A DNA stretch of 64,000 nucleotides. It comes from Lutraria lutraria. Lineage: Eukaryota; Mollusca; Bivalvia; Venerida; Mactridae. This document shows positions 12,966-23,752 of this stretch, one piece after another; position 1 is the stretch's first letter, and each line of letters starts with the position of its first letter. The stretch is taken from NCBI GenBank assembly GCA_964023205.1, contig OZ026837.1:11323479-11387478 (forward strand). The letters run 5' to 3'. A model generated the notes under the pieces. That model did not search any database. It was not told the origin of the DNA and saw only the letters and a list, made by a program, of their open reading frames with translations. Both the position numbers and the translations under genes were made by a program.

Positions 12966-13107
12966 CAATCTTGTTTGTTTGTTTGAGTTTTACGCCCCTT
13001 TTCAACAGTCAAGAGTCATATGAGGCGGACAATTCAACTAACTAAAGCTCCAGGGAAGAACCAGTACTAGACTCCCAACCTATCCGTAAGGAACTGTCTA
13101 CTAACCA
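12966..13107 (-). repeat. 3' half of a tRNA-derived SINE (family 1), interrupted
   Basis: It starts with 'ttgtttgtttgtttgag', which is the (CAAA)n tail of the SINE in reverse. It continues with 'ttttacgcc', 'ttttcaacagt', 'agtcatatgaggcgga' and 'gaagaaccagtactagac', matching the complete family-1 copy at 34,251-34,486 (-) and the complement of 39,593-39,811 (+). The match stops at about 13,107, exactly where the terminal inverted repeat of the 13.1-15.6 kb element begins. The tRNA-like head is not found on the far side. Confidence 0.75.
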
Positions 13108-15612
13108 ATATACCGTCAGTATTTTTCCAAAATCTCGTAGCTAATTAGCTACGAGGTGTTGTCATATTTTTATAATAAACTCTTTCTTATACGGTAATTA
13201 GCCCGCGTATTCTGTCAGAATTTCGCTTCTCTACGCCAATTGGAACCCTTCCAAATGTGATGTGACTAAACCTCGTAGCTCATTTGGATGAAAATTATGT
13301 TCTGTCAAAATTTCGTTACAGTCAGAAATATTTGCAAGCTTAGAAAAAAAACTTTCAAAGTGCTTTTTTGAAAAATATATATTAATTAAAGGAATCATAA
13401 GTTATTTTAATAAAATTTTGCATACTTATAAATTACCTTACTCATTCGATAACCTGTTTGTGTGATTTTTCTCTGAAAAGTACTATTTTTATATAGTTGC
13501 TTTAGAAATCAATGAAAAAATAATTGCTTATTGAATACATTACAGGCTATGTGCGTGTATTATCCTGTTTCAGATAAACGCCCAATAACGCAAACCATGT
13601 TTAAGCGATTTATTTCGCTGTAATACCCGGGAATTTGTTTGTCAAATGAGTAGCGAGATTTTGACCGTACATCTTTTTATGGCGGTTATTATATTTTGTA
13701 AGTAGATAATTTCGCCAGATGGAAATGACCCTGTCCCTCCCTGAACACATTCTTGTAGATAACTTCTCGAATATTACCATAACTGACATATCAATGCGTT
13801 ATACCAACGTGCAAACACTTAATAAATGATGTTAAAAACAAGAATTCCCAACTTTGGAGAAATGTTGAAACTTTGAAGAGAATTTTGAAGCATTCATTTG
13901 CTATTGAAACATTTATCCTCCCCTTTGCAGACCTTTCATGTGCAGTTTATGAGACTCACTTTCTTTACAACAAATCTACCAAACTCGAAGTTTCTATATT
14001 GGTTGGACATAAAAAATTATCGTGTATTGGTGTGTCAACCTTGTGTTTGCTTCTAGTTTAATGCCAAATCTGAAGTTACTGAACACATATGAATGTACAC
14101 ACTTAGTTGACATATAGACTATCAGGTACCTTAACAGCAATATCACACTGCCAAAGGTCAATGAAGTTTTCAAGGACAAACTTTGACAATTGAACAGAAG
14201 TTTCTTGAACCCAGACGGAAACATTTGTCTAAAAAAATGGGTATGAAAACTGTTCAAATGAACCTCTACCGACACAATGACACTCAACAGTTGAAATTCC
14301 TGAACAGCTATATCATATAGCTCTTCCAATTGGAAAGTACAAGTACACACACTTGTAACAGATCAAGCAAAGTATCCCTTATGACTATCATAGTTTTCAT
14401 TTCCTCATCATAACTATAGGGACTGTCGTTTCGTGAATTTGAGAAGGGTTATTATGGATCGTGTATCATTTAAATAATTGAACATACTTGTCCATACCTG
14501 ATAAATGTATCAAAATGAAAAAGTATTAAACTGACGCGATCTAGTCTAGAGTATAATATACATTTTTATGATTCGATCACAAATGTTAAATGTTTAGAGT
14601 GAGAGTGATCTTTGATTTTGTGTGTATTACTATTGTCAATAATGCAATAGCTTAATGCACTTCTTTGACTTAATCCTGAAGATATAGTTCACAGTTAAAA
14701 AACAAAGTGTTTATGTACACTAATTTGATCTATTTGATAAGGAGTCAAACATGTATGACATGATTCGATAGTTATTTTCCTTTTAATTATAACACAAAAG
14801 TTAAAAGTTTAGAGTGAGGGTAATATTTGAGATACTTGTGTATATTATGATATCAATCGTGCAGTATCTGGCTGCCATTTTATGACGTCACCATAACTTT
14901 GTTGTTATTGTACTAATCTGTTGTACAGACTATTATGCTTGTGTGCCCTTTTTAATTTTGTGTTCAATAATTACAGTTTCTAATGATCTGTTACCAATAA
15001 GAACAAAATGTGTATAATATTATTCACTGTTTTAGTATTTTGATAAGAAATCAAACATGATATAAGTAAAATATTTTTTCCGTTCAGTACAACATTTGTC
15101 AGTTACTTTTTTTTTAATTATGTGTTGATATTTTGTGTAATTTATATGATATCTCAACTCTCATTTAAAAGTCTTCACTGTAACAGATAAGCTAAAGTAA
15201 TGGGTCTTTTACTTGCTTAAACGGTATATTTCCTCGCCATACAGACTGTATTGAACAATATGTTGGGTATTTACACCATACCACGGATGAAGGATATCTC
15301 AAAGAGGTATGCAGTTAAGTTACCAATAGGTAGCATGAAGTGTCGAAATGGTGTAGCAAAACCTCACATTGTGTCGAGAAACAATGTTAAAGTGACAAAA
15401 TGTCGTAACTTGATTATCTTTTTAATGGTTTATCGAAGGCTCATATAGCATATTGCAGTTGTTCAGTACCAAGTATCCACCAAATAACAACAACATACCA
15501 TTTCCTATAAGTGTTCAGAAAATTCAAGAAACGATTTTTTGTCTCTCCTGAAAAATTTGTCTCTGGCCAAAAACATCAGCTACGAGATTTTGGAAACATA
15601 CTGACGATATAT
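13108..15612. mobile_element. 2.5-kb element with ~37-bp terminal inverted repeats
   Basis: The left end (13,109-13,146) reads 'accgtcagtatttttccaaa' then 'atctcgtagct'. The right end (15,573-15,612) is its inverse with about three mismatches. The outermost bases are ATATA-like on both sides, which could hide a TA target duplication. A 22-bp perfect palindrome built on the same CTCGTAGCT motif sits just inside the left end (13,134-13,155), and a further copy of 'cctcgtagct' is at about 13,267. The interior has no recognisable transposase. The longest frame (13,994-14,350, -, 118 codons) shows no family motif, so the element is probably non-autonomous. It contains internal degenerate duplications (see 14,570-15,110). 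Confidence 0.7.
14570..15110 (+). repeat. Degenerate internal duplications within the 2.5-kb element
   Basis: Modules recur: 'tgattcgatcac/agtta', 'gttaaa(t/a)gtttagagtgag', 'tattactattgtcaat' / 'tattatgatatcaatcg', and 'ttgataaggagtcaaacatg' / 'ttgataagaaatcaaacatg'. They are spaced by roughly 200-300 bp. The copies are diverged, suggesting an old tandem expansion inside the transposable element. Confidence 0.5.
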
Positions 15613-16288
15613 ACTTTAATAAAAAAGGAATACAAGAATAGTTTGTTTTTATTCAAAGTATGAATAGTGCAACATAGTCAATTCATCCTCAAATGTTAAA
15701 CATATACAGTACAAGGCAATGATTTGCATCTGATCTTCATATGATTGACGTGTGAGCTATACACTGTCGGCTCTTCAAATGCTAATTGTTGCGTATGAAA
15801 GTAATATAACATAATATTTGTTATTAAGTGTCATATTTGTTCAATGAATACCATTTAATTTAGTGCCTGTCTTGTTTTAAAGCTGTTTGTTTGACAATAA
15901 AACGGTTGCGGTATAAATACGTTTAGTACACAGTTTATTATTTACTAGTATCCTGAAGACCATAATATCGATCCTCAATATAGAAATGTGTTCATTTACT
16001 CATAAATATGTCCAGTCATCATTTTGCAATGAGTAATTTTGACATAAAATCCTTTACAAAGAGTCGTGTATGAAGTATTGTTGTGTTAACTTGATCTTTT
16101 TACAATGATAACTCATGTTTAACACGTGTCATTTAGTTTACATTTTTATGTAGAGTATCGGGTCGCGAAGATACTTCCAATATACCTAGCCTAACAAAAT
16201 TCGCATGTTTGTGTGTTCTATGTTTGAAAGCTTTTTTACATGATTTGATAATTTTATCAATAAACCGTACTTCACATCATACTTTTAT
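15613..16288. other. No recognised feature
   Basis: A/T-rich sequence. Nothing on either strand could be tied to a gene or repeat. Confidence 0.45.
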
Positions 16289-16402
16289 GGAGCTATAATC
16301 TAGCCTGTAGCCTGATTGGCTGATATGTCAGGCGAATCCTAGTTGGGGCTTAAATGGAATCCACCTGACTTATAAGTTAGTAAGGCTATATATTATAGCT
16401 CC
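16289..16402. mobile_element. 114-bp MITE-like element
   Basis: The ends are inverted copies: GGAGCTATAATCTAGCC on the left and the complement of GGAGCTATAATATATAGCC on the right. The short interior ('gattggctgatatgtcagg') has no coding capacity. Size and structure fit a miniature inverted-repeat element. A target-site duplication is not clear: left flank ends TTTTAT, right flank starts TTAACA. Confidence 0.6.
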
Positions 16403-17144
16403 TTAACAATACTATAATTCTTTTTTTAATGAACAGTATTTCGGCGTAATTGATGCTCTTTTTTAAGTTTAGCTGCAGATTTAAAACTTCGTTTTATTGT
16501 GTGTATCATTTGAAGGAAGAACAATGCCCTAGTACAGTTTTTGTAAACACATGATAATGGAAATCTCGTTTTTGGGGTAATAAATCTGTTACTACTGATC
16601 ATTTTCTAGATTATTTGGCTAATAAAGCGAATTATGTGCGATTTTTAGAAGGAAATTTCGGAGACAATAGTAATCATGAACAGTTTAGTGAATTCATTGC
16701 ATAAATACAAATACTAGAAAGACAAAAAGGTAGGGGAAGCAACATGGCGCATACAAAAGAATAAAAAATCCTTATAGTGCCATTTCCGTAGTCTAATAAA
16801 CATAATCAAAGGAAAGCAAAAAAATAAATAGACGATAAATTGTGGAACATTTAAAAACTTACAGTATCTCGATGAGACATCGGAACAGATAATTGATCGA
16901 GCTGAATGGAAAGCGTGCGTATATATCGAAGAAAAGAGAACTCGTTATATTTTAAAAAGGGATTTTATACTCAACTCCCAATTTTACCCCCGGTTTTTTG
17001 CTACTTTTCAAAAATAGAAAGATAGCCAAAAATAAACGAAATAAAAGACCAATATTGCTAAAGAGTTTTTATTTACTCATTATTTTACAATAATTTTACA
17101 TACATTTAAAGCAAATATAACACAATTATACATAATAGTGCTTC
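16403..17144. other. No recognised feature
   Basis: A/T-rich sequence without a supported gene or repeat. Confidence 0.45.
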
Positions 17145-17415
17145 TCAAAACATTAGAACGTTCTAAACTTTTCCCCTTCATACTGTAGAACATTCTAAAG
17201 TTTCAGATCGAAATTAATAGAATGCTCTAAGAGATTCTGTCCAAAACTTTAGAACGTTCTAATTTTTTCCCCTTCATACTTTAGAACATTCTAAAGTTTC
17301 GGATAGAAAATAATAGAATGCTCTAAGAGATTCTGCCCAAAACTTTAGGATGTTCTAAACGTTTCTCCCTTCATACTTTAGAACATTCTAAAGTTTCGGA
17401 TAGAAAATTATAGAA
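17145..17415. repeat. 96-bp tandem repeat rich in GAAnnTTC dyads
   Basis: About 2.8 copies of a 96-bp unit; equivalent bases fall at 17,155, 17,251 and 17,347. Each unit has a near-palindrome TTAGAACGTTCTAA (decayed to AGGATGTTCT in the third), then 'ccccttcatact', then TAGAACATTCTAAAGTTTC, then TAGAATGCTCTAAGAGATTC. GAACGTTC and GAACATTC both fit the nGAAnnTTCn core of heat-shock elements. A regulatory role is only an inference; it may simply be a palindrome-rich satellite. Confidence 0.75.
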
Positions 17416-18105
17416 TGAGAAAGAATCCAGTAGAATACATATTTTTCTAAGACATACTACCATACAAATATAACAATCATCTCTAAAAAGGTTTGCAAGC
17501 GCATTATTGATTCATTTATATATAGTCACGTCAATGACATAATGTTTATGGTTGTACTTCTCGTAATAAATCTCGCATAATGGTTTTTAAACATAAGTGC
17601 TTGATAACAGAATTTGACACTGCAAACTTGCAACAAACGATTTATTTTTCTTTGACGTGACGTGTGAAACACAAACACTCGATTAAAATTAATTTATGTT
17701 ATTGTGTAACATCTGTAGGTTAACAAAAGAATTGTATCAGGTGCCAATATGCATAAACCAAATAAGATACCATACAATGTATGAAAATATTAACTATGTA
17801 ACTGTTTAGAAGACGAATTCCACCTTTTTAGAATGTCCTTTGTACTCTGAAAGAAAAGCATACATAGAAATATTATAAGCAATATCCAAGTATGGTATTG
17901 ATATTTTGAAATCAGACACTATTATAAAAACTGAGAACTATTTATTATGATCGTTTCCCTCTTTCACAGGAGAAACATTCTATTATGTTTGTTAATTCTT
18001 TCATGATACATGTCTTGCAATATTTGTAAGATATATACAACATTTGATAAATATTACAGTATAAATCGTATGATGCTCGTTTGTTAAGTATAAATCAACA
18101 TTATT
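17416..18105. other. No recognised feature
   Basis: A/T-rich sequence without a supported gene or repeat. Confidence 0.45.
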
Positions 18106-18109
18106 ATTA

Positions 18110-18535
18110 ACTTTATATTAGGATGCTATTGACAATATATATGTGTAAAACTGCCAATAGTTATGTAAAATGATAGGCAAATTTGCCCTTTTCTTTAATA
18201 AAACTATACTATAAAGCAATATAACATTCCTCAAGATTATCTAGGTAAGTAACGCTTCAATGTAAGTCACGGGACCATCATCTGTGCTCGAGATATAAGA
18301 AATAACGATGCTTACGATAAACATGGAATTTCAAATAATATTGAAAGTAAAATTTTACGGGACTCAGAAACTCCTCGAGATAGATCGGTGTTCCTGATAA
18401 CGAAGTATTATGTATAATTCGATGTGTTATTACCTTTGTATTAAATTATGCCATTGACAATGTATATATGTGTAAAAATGTAACAAATATAGAATGTTAG
18501 GCAAATTTGCCTTTTACTTGAATAAAACTATACTA
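18110..18535 (+). repeat. Pair of ~100-bp direct repeats
   Basis: Copy A (about 18,110-18,211) and copy B (about 18,428-18,535) share 'attgacaatatatatgtgta' / 'attgacaatgtatatatgtg', 'taggcaaatttgcc' and 'aataaaactatactata', with a spacing of about 315 bp. Both end near an AATAAA. They could be a local duplication or two copies of an unnamed repeat. Confidence 0.6.
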
Positions 18536-21053
18536 TATTTTATTCAAATCATGGACAAGACTTAGTGACGTTTTGTTTTGATTGGCGTCGCATTCAGCCT
18601 GTCCGATTAGGAATTTTTTTAATGGTCAATTTTTCGACTATAATATTATGGTACTCAGACCTTCGGTCAAAAAAGTTTTTATAAGGTCTGTTAAAATTAC
18701 AAATTACTTGCAATTATATCCAGCGAAAAGGAAAAGAAAATATAGTGTGCTAGAATAGTTTTGTCCACTCCTTTGATGTTTTCAAGTCTGACAGTCCTTC
18801 TGCCAAGAAATAGTTATTAAAGTAGTTTACTTGCATTGCATAATAGCAGCATTGCATTCCATCAGACAATTGATTTCACAGCAGAGCTCTCTAGATGTTC
18901 TTTTCAGATTTGTTAAATTATAGCTGTACAGAAAAATCATCTAGAAAATTATCAGATTACAAAATATACCTTTGTGGCAGTGCTTAATGTCGTAATCATC
19001 ATTATTTGTCGCAAACCAGGTATTCAATGTCGTAAAACGTCTATATTCTAGCGACAGGCGTTTTATGCGATGTATATTGCACGTGTTCACGCGTTATCTT
19101 TTCTCGTTATTGCTTCGTTCTGATCCAATGTTTAAGGCGTCCTCTATTGTTCCCGGATCATTAAATCTCTACTCGAAGCTAACGCCGGCCAATGTTGGTT
19201 GTTGTATGTTAAATAGCGACAGACTACGTAATGTAAGTTCAACTCAATATGTATGGATATTATACTAGCTTTGGTACACGCCACACCCCGGACAAATAAT
19301 GCGTACATACCCTTACCGGTTAACATGAATTTATTTCTCAGAAAGGGGATCTGTTTTACGAAAATTTCTTCACAACTTTTATAATCACTTGAAATATCCA
19401 ACAACATTATTACAGAAAAGAAAGCTGCGGACGTGGTTTAGTAGTAAGTTGGATTTGTGACCCGTCCAAGCCGCGGCAAGTCTTACCCTTCCAAGACAAT
19501 CTGACATCAATGTCGATTTTCTCTTCATGTGGAAAAATTGCCGGTTCCTACTGAAAGTGTAAGTCAGCACTGGTTAGAATATAGTCGAGAAAAGTTTGTT
19601 AGGTGAACCGGCCGCCGTACATAACTAGACATTGTTGAAAAACGGCGTTATCCCCAAGCAAATAGAAATATAAACATGTATACCAAACAGATGAGCAACC
19701 ACCGCTCTTAATTTGCAAACCGACAAACACCTTTTCTCTGCCTACGGAATTATATGAGAATGGTTTATGCAGTCGTTTAATAATAGCAACACTACAGCTA
19801 GTACTAGACTATTGGAAGAAATCGATACATAGCGATAAAAAGCAACAACTTTTACCATGCCCAATCAGGTAACAATAAATTATTTCTGTTCAATATGATG
19901 AATTTAGTTTAAGGCGTTGAAGGAAACTAGTTCTAAAAGGTTGTGTTATTGACATTCGTGTGTCTACTGTCGCTAAAGAAACAACAGGATACGATTCAAC
20001 TTTTCTATAATCGATCAATTTAATGCTTAATATATATTGTGTAACATTTTTCTTCGAGCATGTCTTCATGTTTGAGATATTGTATTCTGCATAAGTTGAG
20101 TATACGAAGAGCCAGGTAATGCAGATTATTATGCTAATTGATGAACTACTTTTGGTGATCAGATTGGGGCTCATGAATCAAAGTACTGAAAGCACATGGA
20201 ACGGGAACTACTTTAACAATCGCATGGCGGGTGTAGAAAAGCGTAATACTTTGGTCTGCATCAAAATGCATGCGCGAACTATCGTTCGGTTTCCAAACTC
20301 AACCCAATACATCACCCTACAAAGAAATTCAACTTTTGAAAAATTTGTAGTTACGACAACAGCAGAACCTTCAGAGCTTGGATTTTTGTTATTGTTTCAT
20401 GATTTCATTTGAATATTACATTAATTTTCAATTTAAAGTTTATGTGGATAAATGATAATATGCTAAGACAGGAGCAAGAACTAAATTATTTAAGATTTTT
20501 TCATCTAGGCATGATTTTTGCCAATCACAGTGTGCACTTCGAAAAGGCATTATACTACATTACATTTCATTACTTTATTGTTTTATTGAATTATATCGAA
20601 AGTAAAACTGAAAGTAATTATTTCCAATATCAACCTGCACAACTATATTGCTGCAACTCTGAATCTAATTATTGACAAAGATCACTTGCCGTTTTAGTTG
20701 GTAGCATAGATATTCTTAGCGTACATACATTGTTTTTTCAAGAAGTAGTTAATGTTAATGAGGGAAAATTAGGTTATAAACTTGAATTTGTAAACAACGG
20801 TACCAGTATAGGATAATACATATGTCATGCGTTCTTTGGTCAATGTTGTACTTAAACGCATCATAATGACTGAATCGCATAGTAATGCAGAAACTATTTC
20901 ATTTTTGTCGGTAAACGGAATTCGAAAATGTTTACATTAATATGTGTTTGAATACATAGAAGCAGCGACAAAATTGTTGGCAGAAACGTTAGTGAATTGA
21001 TGCTCAACATTCAAAAGATAGCCATGCAGTTCATGTTGTCTCAATAATGCGAC
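18536..21053. other. No supported gene
   Basis: Overlapping open frames lie at 19,065-19,570 and at 20,119-20,675 (+: 97 and 88 codons). None has a recognised motif or a convincing acceptor/donor pair. The patch at about 19,430-19,560 is more G+C-rich than its surroundings, and a GTAAGTC donor follows it at 19,560, but its frames are closed. Confidence 0.4.
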
Positions 21054-21482
21054 ATCAAGTTCTTGAAAGCTAAAACGACTTTGTTCACAGGAGTTTGTTT
21101 AAATGGTTTAACGCCGTTTAATAAAAACTATTCATCAATCTTCCTTGACCTTGATTTTGTTGCTAAAAAATTATTATACTCAGCTAAAGATGTGAAGGTC
21201 AATAACTGTTCCTTTTCTCTTGTTTCTGAGAACAAAGTACTCACATATTGGAATAAAATGATTGTAGATAAAGCTTCTGGACTGGATAGTATCCCTGCAA
21301 AATAACATTGTTGATGGTACATTATTAATTGCTAGCCCTCTGACACATGTTATTAACGTGTCGTAGATTCAAGTATCTTCTCCTGATGATTTAAAATCAG
21401 CAAAGATTATATTATTTCACTGTACAAGAAAAACAACAAAAGTGAAGTTGAGTATTACAGACCAGTATCTATACTAATAAAG
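21054..21482 (+). pseudogene. LINE (CR1/L2-like) reverse transcriptase, N-terminal part, decayed
   Basis: The plus-strand frame ends with NKMIVDKASGLDSIPAK, the family signature (K-A-x-G-x-D-x-I-P) at the start of non-LTR reverse transcriptases. After frameshifts and a stop, KKNNKSEVEYYRPVSIL is readable up to about 21,478, the conserved Y-R-P-I/V-S-I-L block. The sequence then stops at a DNA transposon inserted at 21,483, and the reading resumes at 23,753. Stops and frameshifts show the element is dead. Confidence 0.8.
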
Positions 21483-23752
21483 TCCAGTTCACATCAGCTG
21501 TGCGATCTTTTGTTCGCACGATTTCGCAGTCCAATGGTGCCGTAAACAAATTATCTACATGTACGGACAAGACCACACCAGTCGTAAGCACCACATGGCG
21601 TTAACACGATTCTCACTTGGTGATTGCACAGGTCGCAAGTTTTTGGCAGCATTATCGCCAGTACTTTTGACTTTCAGAAGCTTGAGAGAGTTAGATGACA
21701 AGCGATTACGTTAGTTGCAATATGATGGACTGGAACATGTTTGTCGAGTTGCTTCTGTGTGTCATCCAGCGTATCGCCAAGTTTAACAGATAAGAACAAC
21801 ATTTGACATATAAAGTCTGAATAAATTCTTCCACGGTACAAACTCTTGCCATCGCGACGAGTTTCAAATCATTGCAATTTGCCTTTAGGGTTGCGCACAA
21901 TACCATCTCCCTCTTTGTTCCTGAGGCGGGTCGAGCGATTTACGAAAAGAATAGACGGACACACTCCATTGTTGAGATGACGCTTTACCACCATGGACCT
22001 TGTCGTTCTCGATGAAAGTGATGCTAAATGAACAATGAGTGTCCAACTATTGGCAACTGCGGCCCAGACATGCGGTTGAAAATGTCTTCACCATATTGGC
22101 ACAATGGTGAGGCTGCAATGAAGTGCCATTAACATTGTCTTTGGAGCAACTAGATGCGGACCAGAATGAGCCTCAGCCTTTCTTCTGTCCAACGATAAGC
22201 ATGAGGATAAGGATGAGGTAGGCAGCCTTGTTCTCGATGCTTGATTTCACGGCCAACAACGTTTTGATGGACATCAGTACAATTGTTCTCTCATCGCACA
22301 TGAAGCAAAGATATCAGATAACCTATATACCTTTAACAACTGCGCAGTTGAAAAGCTTTTATAGTAGACTACTTGCCGCCATCAACAGAACATCCGAACA
22401 GACCAGACTTTGTTAGCGAAGGACAACCGTGCGATGACCTTGCTAATATGTGTGATTGTCTTACGTTTCGCATCAGTCTTGTGACGGCCTTGCGACGAAA
22501 TGCAAGGTGTTCGTTCGGCATCCTTGCGGTATTCGTAAGTCAAACATATTTATCGATTGACAGTATTTCCTGCCCGACGCAGTGTTAAATCGTACGTTAA
22601 TGCTGAGAAGGTCTCAACGTTGCCGTGCAATTACCTTGCGCCCGGAAATCGCTAGGAATATAATACAGTAAAACCTCGATTATCCGAACACCGATTATCC
22701 GAATACCCGGTATTATCCGAATAAAATCTACGGTCCCGATTACGTCTCTATATATTTCAAGTACAACGAACCCCGGTTATACGAATCGGATTTTACGAAT
22801 ACCTGGTGTAATCCGAATGCATTATTTGGTCCCTAAAGTTACAAATGCGCGTATTTTCACACCTATTATTCGAATCGTCAATTTAACAATGGCCGATTGA
22901 GAATCAAATGTCGTGTGACAAACAATGTGTCACATCAATTCATACACGAAGCGTGTCAACAGTTTAATTATCGTTAAGTTGACCATATTGTTTGTTACGC
23001 TTTTATACTAATCGCGACGAATATTACATTATGATCTTGGGTATAATAAGTTAATATGCGTACGTACCTGCATGGTGATCTGTATGAACTTATTTGCATT
23101 TCAGCGTCAATAAAAAATTAAAAACAGATTCGAACACAGTTAAACAAAGCTAACTAGAATATGATGATTTAGTGAAAAAACGTACCAAACCTAAAAACAT
23201 TACGTCTTCGATTCTTTAATTGTCATAGAATGTTACGATAGCGATGCCTAGTCGATCGTTAGTAAGGGAAGTGAGAATGACATATTATTGTGTCGGATTG
23301 TGTTCAGCATAATCAATAAATGCGCGGATATTTATTTAACAAGAATTATTGTTTCATTGGTTAACTCATATACATTCATAAAACAATGATAAATAATAAG
23401 TGTTTGTTGTACATTTTATTTTATTCTTATTATCACTCAAATAAATAACGTCATGTTTACATACGAGAGTTAACTCCCTTGCAATATACGGACAGTACGG
23501 AATTTATCGTTTCCAAATACTGAAATGGATTATTCGAAACCATGGATTATCCGAATGATTTTTCAGGTCCCAATGACATTCGAATAATCGGGGTTTTACT
23601 GTAGTATGCATGTCGAAAATCCAGTTTACGCCTAAAGCTTTGCGAATTTGTACGAAGTTCTTGAGAGTGCCGTACGAAACCCATCGATTTTCTCAAGAAT
23701 GTTGGTCGCAAATAGGTGTACGGTTGTCGCTAGGCTGATGTGAACTGGGCCC
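21483..23752. mobile_element. 2.27-kb DNA transposon inserted in the LINE
   Basis: The inner 15 bp of both ends are perfect inverted repeats: CCAGTTCACATCAGC at 21,484-21,498 and its complement at 23,734-23,748. The right end extends to GGGC/GCCC, while the left looks eroded. The target duplication is not certain (AAGT is adjacent on both sides, but offset). The insertion cuts the reverse transcriptase right after YRPVSIL. On the minus strand at about 21,700-22,240, frameshifted fragments such as IFNRMSGPQL vaguely recall PIF/Harbinger transposases, but this is weak. A subterminal hairpin GTGCGA...TCGCAC lies next to the left end. The body is split by a second element at 22,666. Confidence 0.72.
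22666..23601. mobile_element. 936-bp pogo/Tigger-like non-autonomous element (TA-flanked)
   Basis: The left end reads CAGTAAAACCTCGATTATCC; the right end is the inverse of CAGTAAAACCCCGATTATTC. Both are flanked by TA (22,664-22,665 and 23,602-23,603), the target duplication of the Tc1/mariner/pogo superfamily. Subterminal 'attatccgaa' motifs recur several times near each end. The 'CAGTNNAACC' start and this subterminal pattern fit Tigger-type elements. No transposase frame is visible, so it depends on a partner. It is inserted inside the 2.27-kb element, making it the youngest of the three layers. Confidence 0.85.

Noticed and set aside
13994..14350. 118-codon minus-strand frame inside the 2.5-kb element as a transposase
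   Set aside because: No DDE/D-type motif or DNA-binding pattern and too short; it lies next to decayed duplications.
19030..19075. Hairpin around 'tcgtaaaacg ... cgttttatgcga'
   Set aside because: Stem of only about ten imperfect base pairs; not distinguishable from chance.
20119..20675. Two adjoining plus-strand frames (97 and 88 codons)
   Set aside because: No domain, no splice signals at their edges, and low-complexity composition in the second.
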